Assembly (NCBI GenBank): GCA_023213395.1
Contig: CM041465.1
Span: 158,913,741-158,977,740, forward strand
Direction: 5' to 3'
Length of the DNA: 64,000 bases
DNA from: Cycas panzhihuaensis
Taxonomy: Eukaryota; Cycadophyta
The notes below the pieces were generated by a model. The model was given only the letters and a program-made list of their open reading frames with translations. It ran no database searches and was not told the DNA's origin. Positions 34,036-46,489 of the stretch are shown here, piece by piece. Position 1 is the first letter of the stretch. Every line of letters starts with the position of its first letter. Made by a program: the position numbers and the translations under genes.

Positions 34036-34875
34036 CCCTATTACTTTCTTTGAATATAAGATGCCTTAATAATGACTTGTAATTCTTAAATGCTTAACAT
34101 CACTTCTATAATTCGTATCTAATAAGGATAAGTTTGAAATAATTAGAAGTCATCACTACTTACTTGAACTAGCAACATATCTAAGCATGCAAATTTTTGT
34201 TATGCATGCTGACAAATCTTTGATTTTAGATTCTATTAATTTAAAAAGATCAATAAATGCTAGATGCATTAGTAGTCTCTCATGAGACACAACTAAGCTG
34301 AGTCACAATTGACCATAAGGGGTTGTGATAATGTCTCTCCATTATCTTGGTAGATTTATATGCTAAGCTTTTATCTAGTGAATCAAGCCTTTCAACTTTA
34401 TCCAATAGATTAACCTCTACTTATCTTAAGTATCTGGCTTACAACATATTCTCTATGAGCATTTCACGTTATTTTCTAGCTAATTGTAGCCAATTTCCAC
34501 TTAACAAAAGATGGAAACTTTCATCAAGTTTATATCCATCTTTTCAATCAATTTATCTTTGATGAATAATTTAATTTTTATAACACATAGACCTCCTAGT
34601 GGGCTGTATTTTTCCTTAAACAATTTTCAAATCAACACTTTACGTTTATTGAATCTTGATATCAATGTTTGTTTGATGCATGCTACTTAAATATTTTATT
34701 CACTTGCATGTATTCAGTATGGTCTTCCAAATATTCTTCTCATGAATGTGAATCTAGAAGGTCTTCAACATGAATTCAAAGGTTTGTTACAATGCCTTTG
34801 GCCATGGTCTTCAAGTCTAAGACATGTCTTGGACCACCTTCGACTCCTCTTCTACAACCTTTGGTTCTAATATCA
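34036..34875 (-). other. Truncated leader of copia element E
   Basis: AT-rich, no recognisable protein. The 34863-34875 segment reads TGATATTAGAACC on the minus strand next to the LTR, a decayed initiator-Met PBS. So this stretch is probably the leader/gag start of a copia element cut off by the gypsy complex at 34035. Confidence 0.5.
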
Positions 34876-35105
34876 TGTTGGAAATTAGAGTTGTGCAGGG
34901 ACCAAAAAAGATGAAGTATTTATGTGTAGAATTACTCTACCATATTGAAATTTTCTTCTTATTTATTCTAAATGATGTAACCTTATAATAATAAGTATGA
35001 ATACACTATATATATAAGTACAATGTATGCAACTACCTTATGACTAGCTACACATATAAGGTTCACAAGTAGTGAATCTCAACTAATTATAATATAATAC
35101 CAACA
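34876..35105 (-). repeat. 5' LTR of copia element E (230 bp)
   Basis: The plus strand starts TGTTGGAAATTAGAG and ends ATACCAACA: perfect 6-bp terminal inverted repeat TGTTGG/CCAACA. The PBS-like motif lies directly on its left. No second copy occurs in the window. The flanks TATCA and TAAGT do not match, which argues against a solo LTR. Confidence 0.7.
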
Positions 35106-36261
35106 TAAGTACATTAAGTTAGATCCTAATGGAAACATTATTACGATCCATACAACAAATGTAATGAGGATGATTTATATATTGTTATGACTTTGATTGC
35201 AAAGAAGCTTTCTCTTCCTACATTCATTCTAGTACCCATGATGGTTGAGAAAGTTCAAGATAAAGTAGGTGATCAAGTAGTTTGTTCTTGGCACCATGGA
35301 ATAAAGCTTAAATTGGGCTAACTTTGCAATGGCTTTTGTGTTTTCTCTTACTTTTCTTTGATGACAATTTATTGGTGTCAACATCCTTTGCTCTTTTTGC
35401 ATATAGTTGATATATACTTTGTTAATTATGTGTGACTAAGGCAATCATATTTCCATTTTGTTTTCTTGTCTCCCTTGTAGGTAGGGGGACACCTCATTTA
35501 ATTTTTATATTTATTTTCAAGAACCTTCATGATTTACAATTATTATTTTGGGATTTACAATATAATACTTACTTTATTTTAGAAAAGGAAAAAGAAAATA
35601 TAATACAATGAAAAGAATAACTTATTCACATTCCAAAGAGAAGATTTTAACGCACATATGCAATTATCCAACATATATAAACCCAAACTATAAAAATTCA
35701 TAAACCCAATAAAAATCATACTAACATTCATAATATCAACAAACACAAACACTCACTAAAATTGATTGTATATACACCACTACCTTACCAAAACCTACAT
35801 TAGTCAGAATAAATGCATTTTATTATTTATGGTATGGCAACACATATATTGCATAGGACGGCAACAACATAACAATGAACAAATAAATTGACAATTAACA
35901 AAAACAGACCAACAAGGACTTTCATAGTGGTGGGAAGGAAGAAACTAATAACGTAACTAAGCCAAGCAATGTACAATTCCATCGTACACCATCCTATATC
36001 AACAGCTTAGCTTTACTATAACGAGAGTCACATAGACATTTTAAATAGATGTTTTGATTGTTACGGAATCAAGAAGGTAAGATATTCATTGAAGCATTAA
36101 AATGTGGAATACATACAATCAGTCGAGTTGGTAATGATGTCGTGTTGAATTATTAATGTAACATCAACGTCGAAAGAGGTAATCGAACGTTGCAAGCGAA
36201 GTAGATGGACGTAATAATTCTTTCCTTTAAATCGTCTCAGTTCTAACCGCCAGCTACCGGC
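35106..36261. other. Intergenic AT-rich sequence upstream of the OMT gene
   Basis: I see no gene, LTR or terminal repeats here. It contains A/T runs and CA-rich words around 35740-35780. It ends in the proximal upstream region of the methyltransferase gene. Confidence 0.5.
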
Positions 36262-36323
36262 AGCACACCTTCTTACAGTAAATTATTGAAGGAGCACACC
36301 TTCTTACAGTAAATTATTGAAGG
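36262..36323 (+). repeat. Perfect 31-bp tandem duplication
   Basis: Two identical 31-bp copies (36262-36292 and 36293-36323) start AGCACACCTTCTTACAG. They are bracketed by an 8-bp inverted repeat, CCAGCTAC (36250-36257) and GTAGCTGG (36327-36334). The pair is about 245-305 bp upstream of the OMT start codon. Confidence 0.95.
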
Positions 36324-36472
36324 GAAGTAGCTGGCTATCATTTCCAAGAAGGAAAATGAGGATGTGGATTAAATGAAAACGAGCACATCATGTTTAATAC
36401 AACTTTCATGTCAAATCGCCGATCAGTCAAACAGTTGCAACGTGGAGCTTTAACAGTCAATCGTCTGCCTGC

Positions 36473-36480
36473 ATAAATAT
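36473..36480 (+). promoter_or_regulatory. Putative TATA box of the OMT gene
   Basis: ATAAATAT in the context CATAAATATACATATGG, 94 bp upstream of the ATG at 36567. This is a reasonable core promoter position; not otherwise supported. Confidence 0.45.
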
Positions 36481-36566
36481 ACATATGGCTCTGAAGCAAA
36501 ACCCAAATAATACCAGCAGTTCTGAGCATATCGAGTTTGCATTTTGGTTCTTCTCTGAATCCAAGG

Positions 36567-37995
36567 ATGGCATCGCATGATGGGAGTTCGATTCGTGCAG
36601 AGCAATCCGTGTGGGATAAGAGCATCTTAAATGATGCCGTCGGCGGATCTGGCGGACCGTTTGCAGCAGAATTAATGGAGGGACAGATGGGCATAATGGA
36701 TCTCATTTCAGGTTTTGTAGGGTATATGTCCCTCAGAGTCGTCGTGCTGCTTCGGGTGCCGGATATTATTTCAAAGAGCCAAGGTTCGAATCTTACCGTA
36801 GAGGAAATTGCATCTCAGTTACCTTCTAAAAATCCTCGAGTAGACTACCTCCGACGCATTCTGAAGTTTCTGGCTACTAAACGAGTGTTCTCGGAAACGC
36901 AATACGTGAATGCGAATGGCCAGAAATTCTTCAGGTACGGACTTACTGGAATCTCCAAGCTTCTCGTACAGGAGAACAATCCGGTAAGCATGGCACCAAT
37001 TATTCTGGCACAGTCCAATAAGCTCTGGCAAGCCCCGTTTTACCATATCCACGAGAGTATTCTGGAAGGATGCGATGCATTTGTTCGGGCTAACGGGAAG
37101 GATCTGTGGACTCTGACCAGAGAGGACCCTGAGCTGAACGCTGGAATCACCGCTGGAATGGCTGCTCATACAAAACTGGTGGTCGCACAAATTCTGGAAT
37201 TCTACCAAGGATTCAGCGAGCTCGAGTCTCTGGTCGACGTTGGGGGAGGCAATGGGGAGGCTCTTAAGGCCATTCTGGCTGCGTATCCTCATCTTTCTGC
37301 AATAAATTTCGATCTCCCTCACGTGGTCGCCATTGCAGAACCCATTCCAGGTCGAATTTAGTTAACAATTGTCCCCAACGGTTATACCCCATCTAATTTA
37401 GTATTTGTTACTGGAATTTATTGATGGCTGAATTTCTTCTTGAAGGGCTAACCATTCGGTATGTTAGTTACAACTATTGCAGGAGTGGTGCATGTGGGCG
37501 GAGATATGTTTCAGAGCGTGCCTTCGGCCGATGCTATTTTCATGAAGGTGATTTCCGATTCCGTCCGAATACAACACAATATCGTAAGTTTGTGGACTCC
37601 GCTAATTGCTGTAAATTATATATTTCGATGTATCTGATATATTTCGTTGAGTACCTTGCTGCCAGAGTGTGCTGCACGACTGGAACGATGATAAATGCAG
37701 ACAGATTCTGCTAAATTGTCACAGGGCGCTGCCAGAGAACGGAAGGATTATATTAGCGGAAACTGTTATGAGCGACGAGGAAGAGGGCGAGGAACGAGAA
37801 TCCCCAACATTTGCAGGGAATTCCTTAAAGCTGGGATATAATGTCCTCATGATTTGTCAGTCGGCTGGGGCAGTGGAAAGGAGCAGAAAGCAGTGGGAAG
37901 ATCTGCTTACCTCCTGTGGGTTTGGTAAAATGAGAATTCGGGATGGGCTTGTTCCACAGCTCCTCTCTGTCATCGAGGCTTACAAAATCAATTAG
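36567..37995 (+). CDS. Plant O-methyltransferase, COMT/AEOMT-like (3 exons)
   Basis: A SAM-dependent methyltransferase of the plant small-molecule family (caffeate/flavonoid/hydroxycinnamate type), probably cytosolic. Exons: 36567-37350, 37483-37547 (65 bp) and 37666-37995, with GT-AG introns of 132 and 118 bp; 392 codons against ~360-380 usual. The N-terminal dimerisation domain (residues ~20-120) includes MEGQMGIMDLISGFVGYMSL. SAM motif I is LVDVGGGNG (222-230), then NFDLPHVV and GVVHVGGDMF. The catalytic base is His287 in LHDW, with Glu315 (ILAET) and Glu354 (AVERS) where the family has its two supporting Glu. The C-terminal part has SPTFAGNSLKLGYNVLM where COMTs have a DxxML-type stretch, so the substrate may differ. 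Ser284 replaces the usual Trp before xxHDW. An upstream in-frame ATG (36537) would add 10 residues; I prefer MAS at 36567. A stronger GTAAGT donor lies at 37584. No stops: it looks functional. Substrate is unknown. Confidence 0.9.
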
Positions 37996-40900
37996 GCCGC
38001 TCCGGGGTCCATTTCCTATTCTCTAATTAATACTCTCTGCGTGTGCCGATATGGTAGTCAAGGAAGGAGCATTCATATTATCTGTTGGTAGTGGACGAAA
38101 ATTAGATATATCGCTTTTGCCTAAGCTACTGCGGTCCTACTTCGTTTTTCGTTGATCTGTTGGTAGTTTACGAACCAAACCTAAGGCTAATAAATGGGTC
38201 GTTGAAAATGTAATTGATAAAGTTCAGCTTTTAATGGTAAGGTGATGTACAATATTTATGTATTGTACTATTGCTCCTTTTTAAGAAATATTGAAACTAT
38301 CTTTTTTTTTTTTTTCTTTTAAAGTAAAAAAATATTATTAAATTATAAATTTAAATGAAGTACAAAATGCTAGAGTTCAAAGATCAAATACATGTATTTG
38401 CCTCATCTTTTACATATGGTACATTCAAAATAAATTATAACAATTATATATGAATAATAAGCTCATCATGACATGGTACCAATCATGACACGGTACCAAT
38501 CTATAGTTAATATGATACACAATATTTATCATGGCAAATTTGAAATATGTAATACTAATTTTTATATTACAAATAGACTAAAAAAAGTAAAATAGGTATT
38601 CTCTTGCATTAACAAATATTACCTAAAAGGAAATTGGTTATCAAATTTTACATAAACCTTTTAGTTAATGAACAAACAATAGAGGGTCCTATAATGCTTT
38701 CATGTAAGTTTGCACTTAGGGATAGAATTGTGTCACTTTTATAAGGGTTCTATTCATACATGTTATGTGATGATAAATAAGATGATTATGTGTTTTGATG
38801 GGTTTCATAAACTATTATTACTATGTAATAGTGAGACTATTCTTTACACTACTTAAAATATATATAATTAATAAATACATAAACAACAAATTGGGGATGC
38901 TATTACATCTAGAGAGAGAGAGAGTATAATGCTTTAAAAAAATTATGAACTATAGTAATTAATATAATTATATGCAAATTAAATATTCCTCTAATAGCTT
39001 TATCATCTCTAGTAATATTTGAACCCATTTATATTATTTATACTAAATAGAAATTTGTTAATATATATATATATGTATATAATAAATAGAAAAATAATGA
39101 AATTTGAAATAATGGTTATAAACCTTTTATTACTCATGTTCATGACATGAATTTGACTCTAATTTTTCTAATCACTTAGCCCAAGAATGAAAGAAAAAGC
39201 TAATAAAACAAATCTAATGTAAATACCTTCACTTTTTTATGTTAAGGACTTATTATCTATATATATTATGTCTATATATATATATATATTCGTGTAAGAC
39301 CCAAGTTGATTACAAATTCTATAAATAAATTCATATGCCTTTTATTATTTATGCTCCCCATGTCTATCGTGTATATGAATTGATGGCATTATTTGCATCA
39401 TCAAATGTTAGTCTATACTACTTAATTTTGAAATTACTATGTTGAAAGACCTCAATATAAATATTATGACATCCTCTAAAATTTTATAAAGAAAATTTTT
39501 GGTGCATGCATGTATATTATAAGGGAAAAAAATTATCACAAACTTAAATAATATTTTCATATAATTTATTTTTTATGTCCATGAATTGGATCCAGCACTA
39601 AATTCATGAATTGCTTTATCAAAGGATAAAACAAAAAATAGAAAATATAAAGCTAATAAATGAAGTGTAATGGCCATACCTTCAAATTTGTGTATCATTA
39701 GTATTAATATCCATAAATTATACCAAGAGGTAAGATTTTATTTCTTTTACCAAGTGAAATACAAGTTTAACACAAATTCCATAGATAAATTCAGATCTCA
39801 CTTATTGTGGAGCTCATTATGACTATCCTTTCATCTAATCAATGGTCTAGTTATGATTAGTACATATAATAATGTCTTAGTTGAGATTCTAATTTTCCAC
39901 TTTGAAAGTTGGGTGCTTTTATATCTTCTAAGTTTATAACGCTTATAATGATTGGCTAATATAGTCTCTATTATGAGTACTAGAATGGTGCTTAACATCA
40001 AATATATTAAAATGCCACAATTATAATTTTAGGCTTTATCATTAATATTTTATATTTAATACTATTTAGTAAATTCTTAAATCCTAGTATAATGTTATAC
40101 ATACCTAACGAAATAAATGATGTAAAAGAATAATTATTGCCTATAGTAGCTTTCCCAATAAAAATATTTTCATACACACATACACACAGACACACATACA
40201 TACACTTTTCTAGATAAACTTCATTTTGTATGGATTTTATTTTTAAGTTTAGTTTATTATTTGATAAAATTTTCATTTGAATTCCTTAATGTGCTGATTA
40301 TAGACAGATTTCCACTTAATGCCAAATTAACTAAGATGTATAAATCATGACAACATAACTTATGGATTTGATGATTAAAAGAAATTTTTATATAAAATAA
40401 TGTACTAAATGGGTCTTTTCATCGCTACTTTTAAGATGTATGACACAAAAAAAAATAATAAAATTTTATGTCTCTAGAATTACTCTTCGAATAATCTATC
40501 ATAAAAATATTATGCTTTATGCACAACTAAAATGAATAAATGAGAATTTGAGGCAAGAATGTAATTTTCATAACTTTGTAAAAGTTTTTAAATATAGATG
40601 CTTTTATTCCACCAACTTGAAAATCATGATGTGTGATCCATAATTCTTTTAAAATAGGAATAATCCACTATGACACAAAAGGTTATTAGTGTCAATCTTA
40701 AGACACCTTAAAGTAATTTTGTAGACTATAGCCAATTTATAGGTGGGTACCATGATCCTTAAAAATAAGGATGAGGAAAACATGATGAGACTAGAGTATG
40801 TAAATGTTAGTGTCTATTAAAATGGCATTAATGGATCAATTCAAAATTTATTTGAAAAGTATCATTTAAACATACTAACATGTTGTAATCTTTGATAATA

Positions 40901-41193
40901 ACTTATAGATAACTCTAACAAAAATGTGAAATTGAATTAGGACTTAAAGAATATATGAAATGAGTTAATAATTAAGGCAATCACTTAGAAACATAATTTA
41001 AATTAATTCCACCTTCAAATTAAATTGTCGCACTTATATAATGCTATGATCTTGAGGTAAATGAGAATATAATACTTCGATGTATGTATCTCACTTATGT
41101 ATTTAAAGTAATTTGACTTTAAAAAATAAATAACTACTAAATAATAAATACAAATTATATAAATGATTAGAAAATAATATAATATGTGTTTGT
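37996..41193. other. AT-rich intergenic DNA 3' of the OMT gene
   Basis: An AATAAA at 38189-38194, about 195 bp past the stop, is a candidate polyadenylation signal. The rest is AT-rich with simple repeats: GA run near 38913-38925, TA runs near 39060-39075 and 39275-39290, and CA/CATA-rich 40172-40206. I found no coding motif, LTR pair or RNA gene. Confidence 0.55.
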
Positions 41194-41387
41194 TGTTGAA
41201 GACATAAATTCATGAGGTGATGAAAGCCAGAACAAAAAATGAATGAAAGAATGAAGTATGTACAAACACATAAAGATAATAAAACTTATAGGAAATGATC
41301 ATATCTAATTATTGTAATGGCATGAATACATGCTTATAGTCACTCATAGTTGTTCAACCGTCTATGAGAACCATTATAATTACCACG
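41194..41387 (-). repeat. Distal part of the 3' LTR of element C
   Basis: On the plus strand 41194-41387 (TGTTGAAGACATAAATT...) aligns with 56854-57050, the terminal two thirds of the LTR of element C. It stops where the Copia-B LTR begins at 41388. The missing first ~115 bp is found at 50793-50908 in the opposite orientation. Confidence 0.75.
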
Positions 41388-41697
41388 TGTTAAAAACACC
41401 AAATAAACATAACGTTTATGTACATAATAAGCATAAAATGAACAAGTACATAATATAATATACATAGGAAACTTCGTAGCCAAAATTCATCATCGAATAT
41501 GTATTACATTAATACCGAATTGTAAGGTACAAATGGACTTTAGATCCTTACTTATAAATCCATAAATATGTCAAATATCTTCATATGCGATTACATCTGT
41601 CAACCTAAATAATATCATAATTATTAAATAATAAGTTCATACAAACTATCACCAATTTTACATTAGTCAGGTAAGTGGATATAATACCACTTTAACA
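41388..41697 (-). repeat. Copia-B 3' LTR (310 bp)
   Basis: The plus strand begins TGTTAAAAACACC and ends CACTTTAACA, so in element sense TGTTAAAGTGG...TTTTTAACA. It aligns, at roughly 80 percent by eye with an indel, to 50909-51192 (+). The RNase H end of pol lies immediately inside. Confidence 0.85.
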
Positions 41698-44600
41698 TCC
41701 CTACTTAATGTAAGTGTGGGGTGTTGAAGTCTTCCCAAGGGTTGGTCTAATCATTTTCTTTATCCTTGTTGATAGACCCCCCCTCAAGGGTAAGCTCACT
41801 AAGGCTCAAATTTGTACAAATTTTGATGAAGTGATCTTTAGTAAGAGTTTTGGTGAACATGTCTACAAGTTGCTCTTCACTTAGATAAAACTCAACTTGT
41901 AACTTCTCTGATCTAATCTTCTCACAGATGTAATGATGTTGAATCTCAATATACTTCATATGTGCATGAAATTTCAGATTCTTTAAAAGTCAAATAACAT
42001 TGTGATTATCATTGTGTATACTAGGTGTCCTAGATGATGTTCTAAGAATCTCTAAAAGTCCCTGCAACCATACAACTTACCTTGTACTAACATTTAGTCT
42101 TTGATACTTAGCCTCTATAGAAGACAAAGCCATAGTGGATTACTTTTTAGATTGCCATGAGACAAACCCATTATCAATACCAATAATGTACCCTGAAATT
42201 GACTTCCTATCTTCTGCATTTCTATCCTAATTGACATCTGTATATCCATGTAAGTTTGTCTCTCTACCATGAAGGTATTTAAGGCCAAGATTGAGTGTAC
42301 CCTTAATATACTTCAAAATCCTCTTTACGACACCCAAATGTGGCTCTTAGGGATTCTACATATAACGAGATACCAATCCAATAGTATAAGTAATACCAAG
42401 CTTAGTATAAGTTAAGTAAATCAAATTCCCTACTAATTGCCGATATAATATCCCATCTACAACTAGTTTATCTATATTATTCAGAAGCTTTATGCCCTTC
42501 ACACATGATGTCTTTATCGGTTTGTAATCCTTCATTTTGAACCTCTCAAGTAGGGATTGAACATACCTCAATTACAACATTATAATACGATCATCCATCT
42601 GCCTAATCTCGATGCCCAAGAAGTAATGGAGATGTCAAAGATTTGTCATATTAAAAGTATGACCCAAATAAGCCTTTGTAATTGTAATAGTCTTGTTATA
42701 ATTGCATGTAAGAATAAGATCATTAACATATAATACAATAATAGCTATTATAGTTTCACACTTTCAAATATAAAGAGTTAGCTTTAATTCTGTTGTCACA
42801 AAACCATCTTCTTTCAATCTAGCATCAATCTTTTTACACCGAGTACATGGTGCTTATTTTAAGCCATAGAGAGACTTTTTTGAATGACACATAAGATGCT
42901 CTTGACCTTCATTCATGAAACCAAGAGGTTGGGCCATATAGGTCTCATCTTTTAAATCTTCGTTAAGGAATGTTGACTTCACGTCCATTTGGTGTAACTC
43001 CTAACCAAATATAGCTACTAAAGTAAGGATCAATGAGACTGTAGACATCTTAAAGACTAGTGAAAATATCTCCTCATAGTCGATTCCTTATTTCTATTTG
43101 AAATTTTGTGCAATACGTTTTGCCTTATACTTGTCTACTTCTCCATTGGAGTGATACTTTGTCTTGTAGACCCACTTGCAACTAACTAGGTTCTTAGAGG
43201 GAGGTAAGGGAACCAAATCCCATGTATCATTCTTCATGAATAAACTATATTCCTCCTCCATTGTAGCTTTCCTTTACCAATCTTCTTTCACTTCCTCAAA
43301 TAAAATGAGATTGCTGGAATCATTAGTGTCTGCTGTCAAAGTCTAATTGGCATGCTAACTCCTTATTCTTCGACCATCCTCTAGATCTTCAACCATCATA
43401 CCGGAGCCTTCAATGGTCCTCCTAGCTCGTAATAGAATACAAAGCATACATTGCGCCCTTTCCTATAATGTCTCTTCATAATTACTACCACTAGGTCCTA
43501 CTTCCATCGTAATCTCAATGTTAGGCTCATTAACCACTATACCTGTTGAACCATGGCTCATAAATAGTGGAAGTGGAAGATAAAACTTATCTTCAGATGA
43601 CCCCTTAGTATAATACATCATTGACTCATCAAAATCGACATCTTGATTAATCAAAAGTTTCTTTCCTTATAGATCTCCAAGTTTGTAAACCATACTCTAT
43701 TAAGAGTACCCTACAAAAATGTACTTCAAACTATTACGGTCCAATTTCTTTCGATTTGCATTTGGGATGTGTGCATAGACAATGCACCCAAATACCTTAA
43801 AATAATTAATGGAAGGTTTTTAATCCATTCAACATTTTTGGGGGTTATGTTATGAATAGTCTTAGTAGGAACCCTATTCAAAATATAAATGACTATCATA
43901 ATAGTTTCTACCCAAAATATAGTAAGTAGATTTTTACCATGTACCATATACCTTGTTATCTCCATCATGGTATGGTTCTTCCTTTTTGCTACACCATTTT
44001 ACTATGGGGTATATAGGACAATCAACTCCCATTTGATACCAAGATTAAGACAGAATTGATTAAAGACATTATTATCATACTCCTTTCCATTATCACTCCT
44101 TAAAATCTTTATTTTCTTATCACATTCATTTTTAACACTAACTTTCTATTTATAAAATCTATCAAATATATCATATTTGTTCTTAAAAAAGAATACCCAA
44201 GTTTTTTTATTAAAATTATTTATAAATATAAGAATAAAACAAGTACTTTAAATGGAAGGATCGGGTAATGGACCCATTAAATCTATATGGATAAGTTCCA
44301 ACTTCTCTTTTGCCCTCCATGTATTATCCTTAGTAAATAAATAATGACGGTGCTTTCTAAACATGCATCCTTTACAAACACGCTATGAACATAGGACATG
44401 AGGTAACCCTACTACCATGTTCAATCTATTTATTAGGTTGATGCTTCTATAGTTAAGATGACCCAGATGCTCATGCCATAACTTACTCATATCATTAGCA
44501 AAAAGAGCATAAGAATCCTATTAGATTTTAAATTTCTTAAATACCCAAAAGTTATCTTGCACTCTCCTAATAACAACAATAGAGAAGTTTTTCTTCGGAT

Positions 44601-45835
44601 CCTTAACTATGCATCTATTATTTTAGAGCTTAATTTTTATACCTTGCTTATAGATTTCTCTGGTAGAAATTTTTTTTAGCTTCATCTTAGATATATAATA
44701 AACATCATTGAACTTATCACCTATAAGTGAAATAGATCCAACACCTTCTACAGGCAGAACATGCACATTCCCAATAATCACGTTAGCATCACTTATACCT
44801 ACGTCCATGGAATTAAAGTTTTACTTTTAATAAGTGATATATTTTAAATCAACAGTCTTTCTAATTTAACTTAGAAGATAATATTAAAACCCTAATATAA
44901 TGTGCAACTATACTCTTCCCTTTGTCATCTTGGTTTACCTTATGATTATCCTGGTTCTTGAACCAATAATTCCTTTCTTTATGGCCCTCTTTCTTGCAGT
45001 AATTATACTTACCTATGAACTCCTTCTTCTTCTCTCTAGAGGTCTCATCTATTTTCTATATAGACTTGCCTTCATGAACTACATTCTTTCTTTGAGTCTT
45101 CATGACTAAAGCTGATTTGAACTAGATCCAACAAGCATCCTATAATACTTCAACTTGGCATCCTCCACTAGAATTAGGTTTTTGAGTAACTCAAATGATT
45201 CACCTTCCATAGCTTTATCACTACCATAAATAGTTTGGAGGTTCCAAATGTAGTAAGTAATTTTGACATAGTAATGTCAAAAAATAAAGAATCATCTATT
45301 GAGCTTGATTTTAATTCATCTAACCTATTCATTAAATTAATGATCTTATTTAGAAAAGCACTAATGTTATTCTCATATTCTACTTTTTGAATTCATCAAT
45401 TCCATCATAAGAGCAACACGATGATTGGTTTTCTTATTTGTAAAAGTCTCACACAGTTTAGTCTAGATCTCATGTGGGGTTTCAAGGTTATAAAATAAAG
45501 TTGTTTGATCTAGGCCCAAAGACAACTTAAGTAAGCCTACATCCATGAATTACCTTTCCTCAACATGAATATGTTCTTTCTCATCTACGGGAAGACTCAT
45601 TGAAGCATATTTGGTAATCTTCCAAACCTAGTTGACCATACAGACTAGTTCCATATTTGCCTTCAATTCGTTGAAGTTATTCCCATTAAAAGTAACCAAT
45701 GAAGCCAACTTTTCTATGGCTTAAAAAAGAGGCAAACAAAGAACCTAAAACCAACCTATAACAAGCTAAATTCCTTTAATGGTAATCTGTTCAATCACCT
45801 AATGTGTAAAGATAAACTGATAACATTTGTTATTC
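41698..45835 (-). pseudogene. Copia-B gag-pol remnant
   Basis: Minus-strand copia polyprotein of a family distinct from Copia-A. RNase H C-terminus: KYIEIQHHYICEKI and EQLVDMFTKTLTKDHF (41747-41959). RT: LLERFKMKDYKPIKT and YRQLVGNLIYLTYTK (42356-42571), with the upstream core decayed at 42.6-43.2 kb. Linker at ~43.3-43.7 kb. Integrase: ITRYMVHGKNLLTIFWVETI and ILNRVPTKT (43726-43968), with the zinc segment near 44.35-44.5 kb. Gag: LASLVTFNGNNFNELKANME and FTNKKTNHRVALMMELMNS (~45395-45720). Its 5' end is cut at ~45836 by a Copia-A fragment in the opposite orientation. Many stops; non-functional. Confidence 0.82.
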
Positions 45836-45839
45836 CTTA

Positions 45840-46107
45840 TATTATATTGATGATGAAGAATTTGCATTTAATTCCATCTTGACCCATCCAACGTTGTCAC
45901 TAGAAGCTCTTTGGCATGCTCGCATGGGCCATGTTCATATTGATAGACTTAGAGATCTTTCTAAAAATCTTCAAAATCTTCCAAAGTTCTCCTCTAAGCC
46001 CTTTAAATGTGAAGCTTATATCATTGCCAAATCTCATCGACAACCCTTTCCCAAAAGTTAGTGGAAATCCAGCTATCCTTCCTTTGATGGGGTAACATCA
46101 TTGATAC
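45840..46107 (+). pseudogene. Copia-A2 GAG-pre-integrase segment
   Basis: Reads ALWHARMGHVHIDRLRDL and KPFKCEAYIIAKSHRQPF: the HHCC-type zinc segment, with the second pair reduced (CEAY instead of CEAC). Matches ~61115-61335 of copy 3. Ends where the inverted block begins. Confidence 0.8.
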
Positions 46108-46477
46108 AATAAATATCTGTGCAGATAGCTTTGTCCAATAGGTAGGCAGGTACATTTTTGTATACCAACACAGCCCAAGTCATGTTCATGATTATTTTGT
46201 TTATGTTCTTGACAACTCTATTTTGCTATGGGGTACCTGCTACTGTTATTTGATGCTTGATGCCATTGTCTCGAAGGTAGCTTTCAAACTCATGTAAGGT
46301 ATATTTGCCACCATTATCAATTCGAAGACATTTGAGTTGATGACCTAACTCTTTTTCAGTGAGGGTTTTGAATTCTTTGAATACATAGAAGGCTTCATCT
46401 TTTTTATGTAAAAAATCTACCCATCATTTTCTAGTAAAATTGCCAATAAAAGAGGTATAATATAATTTGCTCCTAAT
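46108..46477 (-). pseudogene. Inverted integrase core block in Copia-A2
   Basis: 370 bp whose minus strand matches the integrase core, that is 2000-2350 and 60.7-61.04 kb (both also minus), while the flanking parts of the same element are plus. The segment covers the region around the third catalytic residue and the upstream DNGG area. The ~1 kb between integrase and RT is deleted. Confidence 0.8.
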
Positions 46478-46489
46478 GTACCAAGAAGC

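Noticed and set aside
10585-34040. Single intact full-length gypsy insertion bounded by the outer LTRs
   Set aside because: Flanks differ (GTTAC, CCCTA), there are two internal regions, and LTR variants pair the second with the third LTR.
36338-36706. 122-codon minus-strand frame at the OMT start
   Set aside because: Antisense shadow of the 5' untranslated region and first codons; no recognisable domain.
36819-37322. 167-codon minus-strand frame overlapping the OMT gene
   Set aside because: It lies entirely antisense to exon 1, whose plus frame has clear methyltransferase motifs; no motif in the minus frame.
40172-40206. CA/CATA-rich run as a CRISPR-like or regulatory array
   Set aside because: Simple microsatellite in AT-rich intergenic DNA without regular repeats and spacers.
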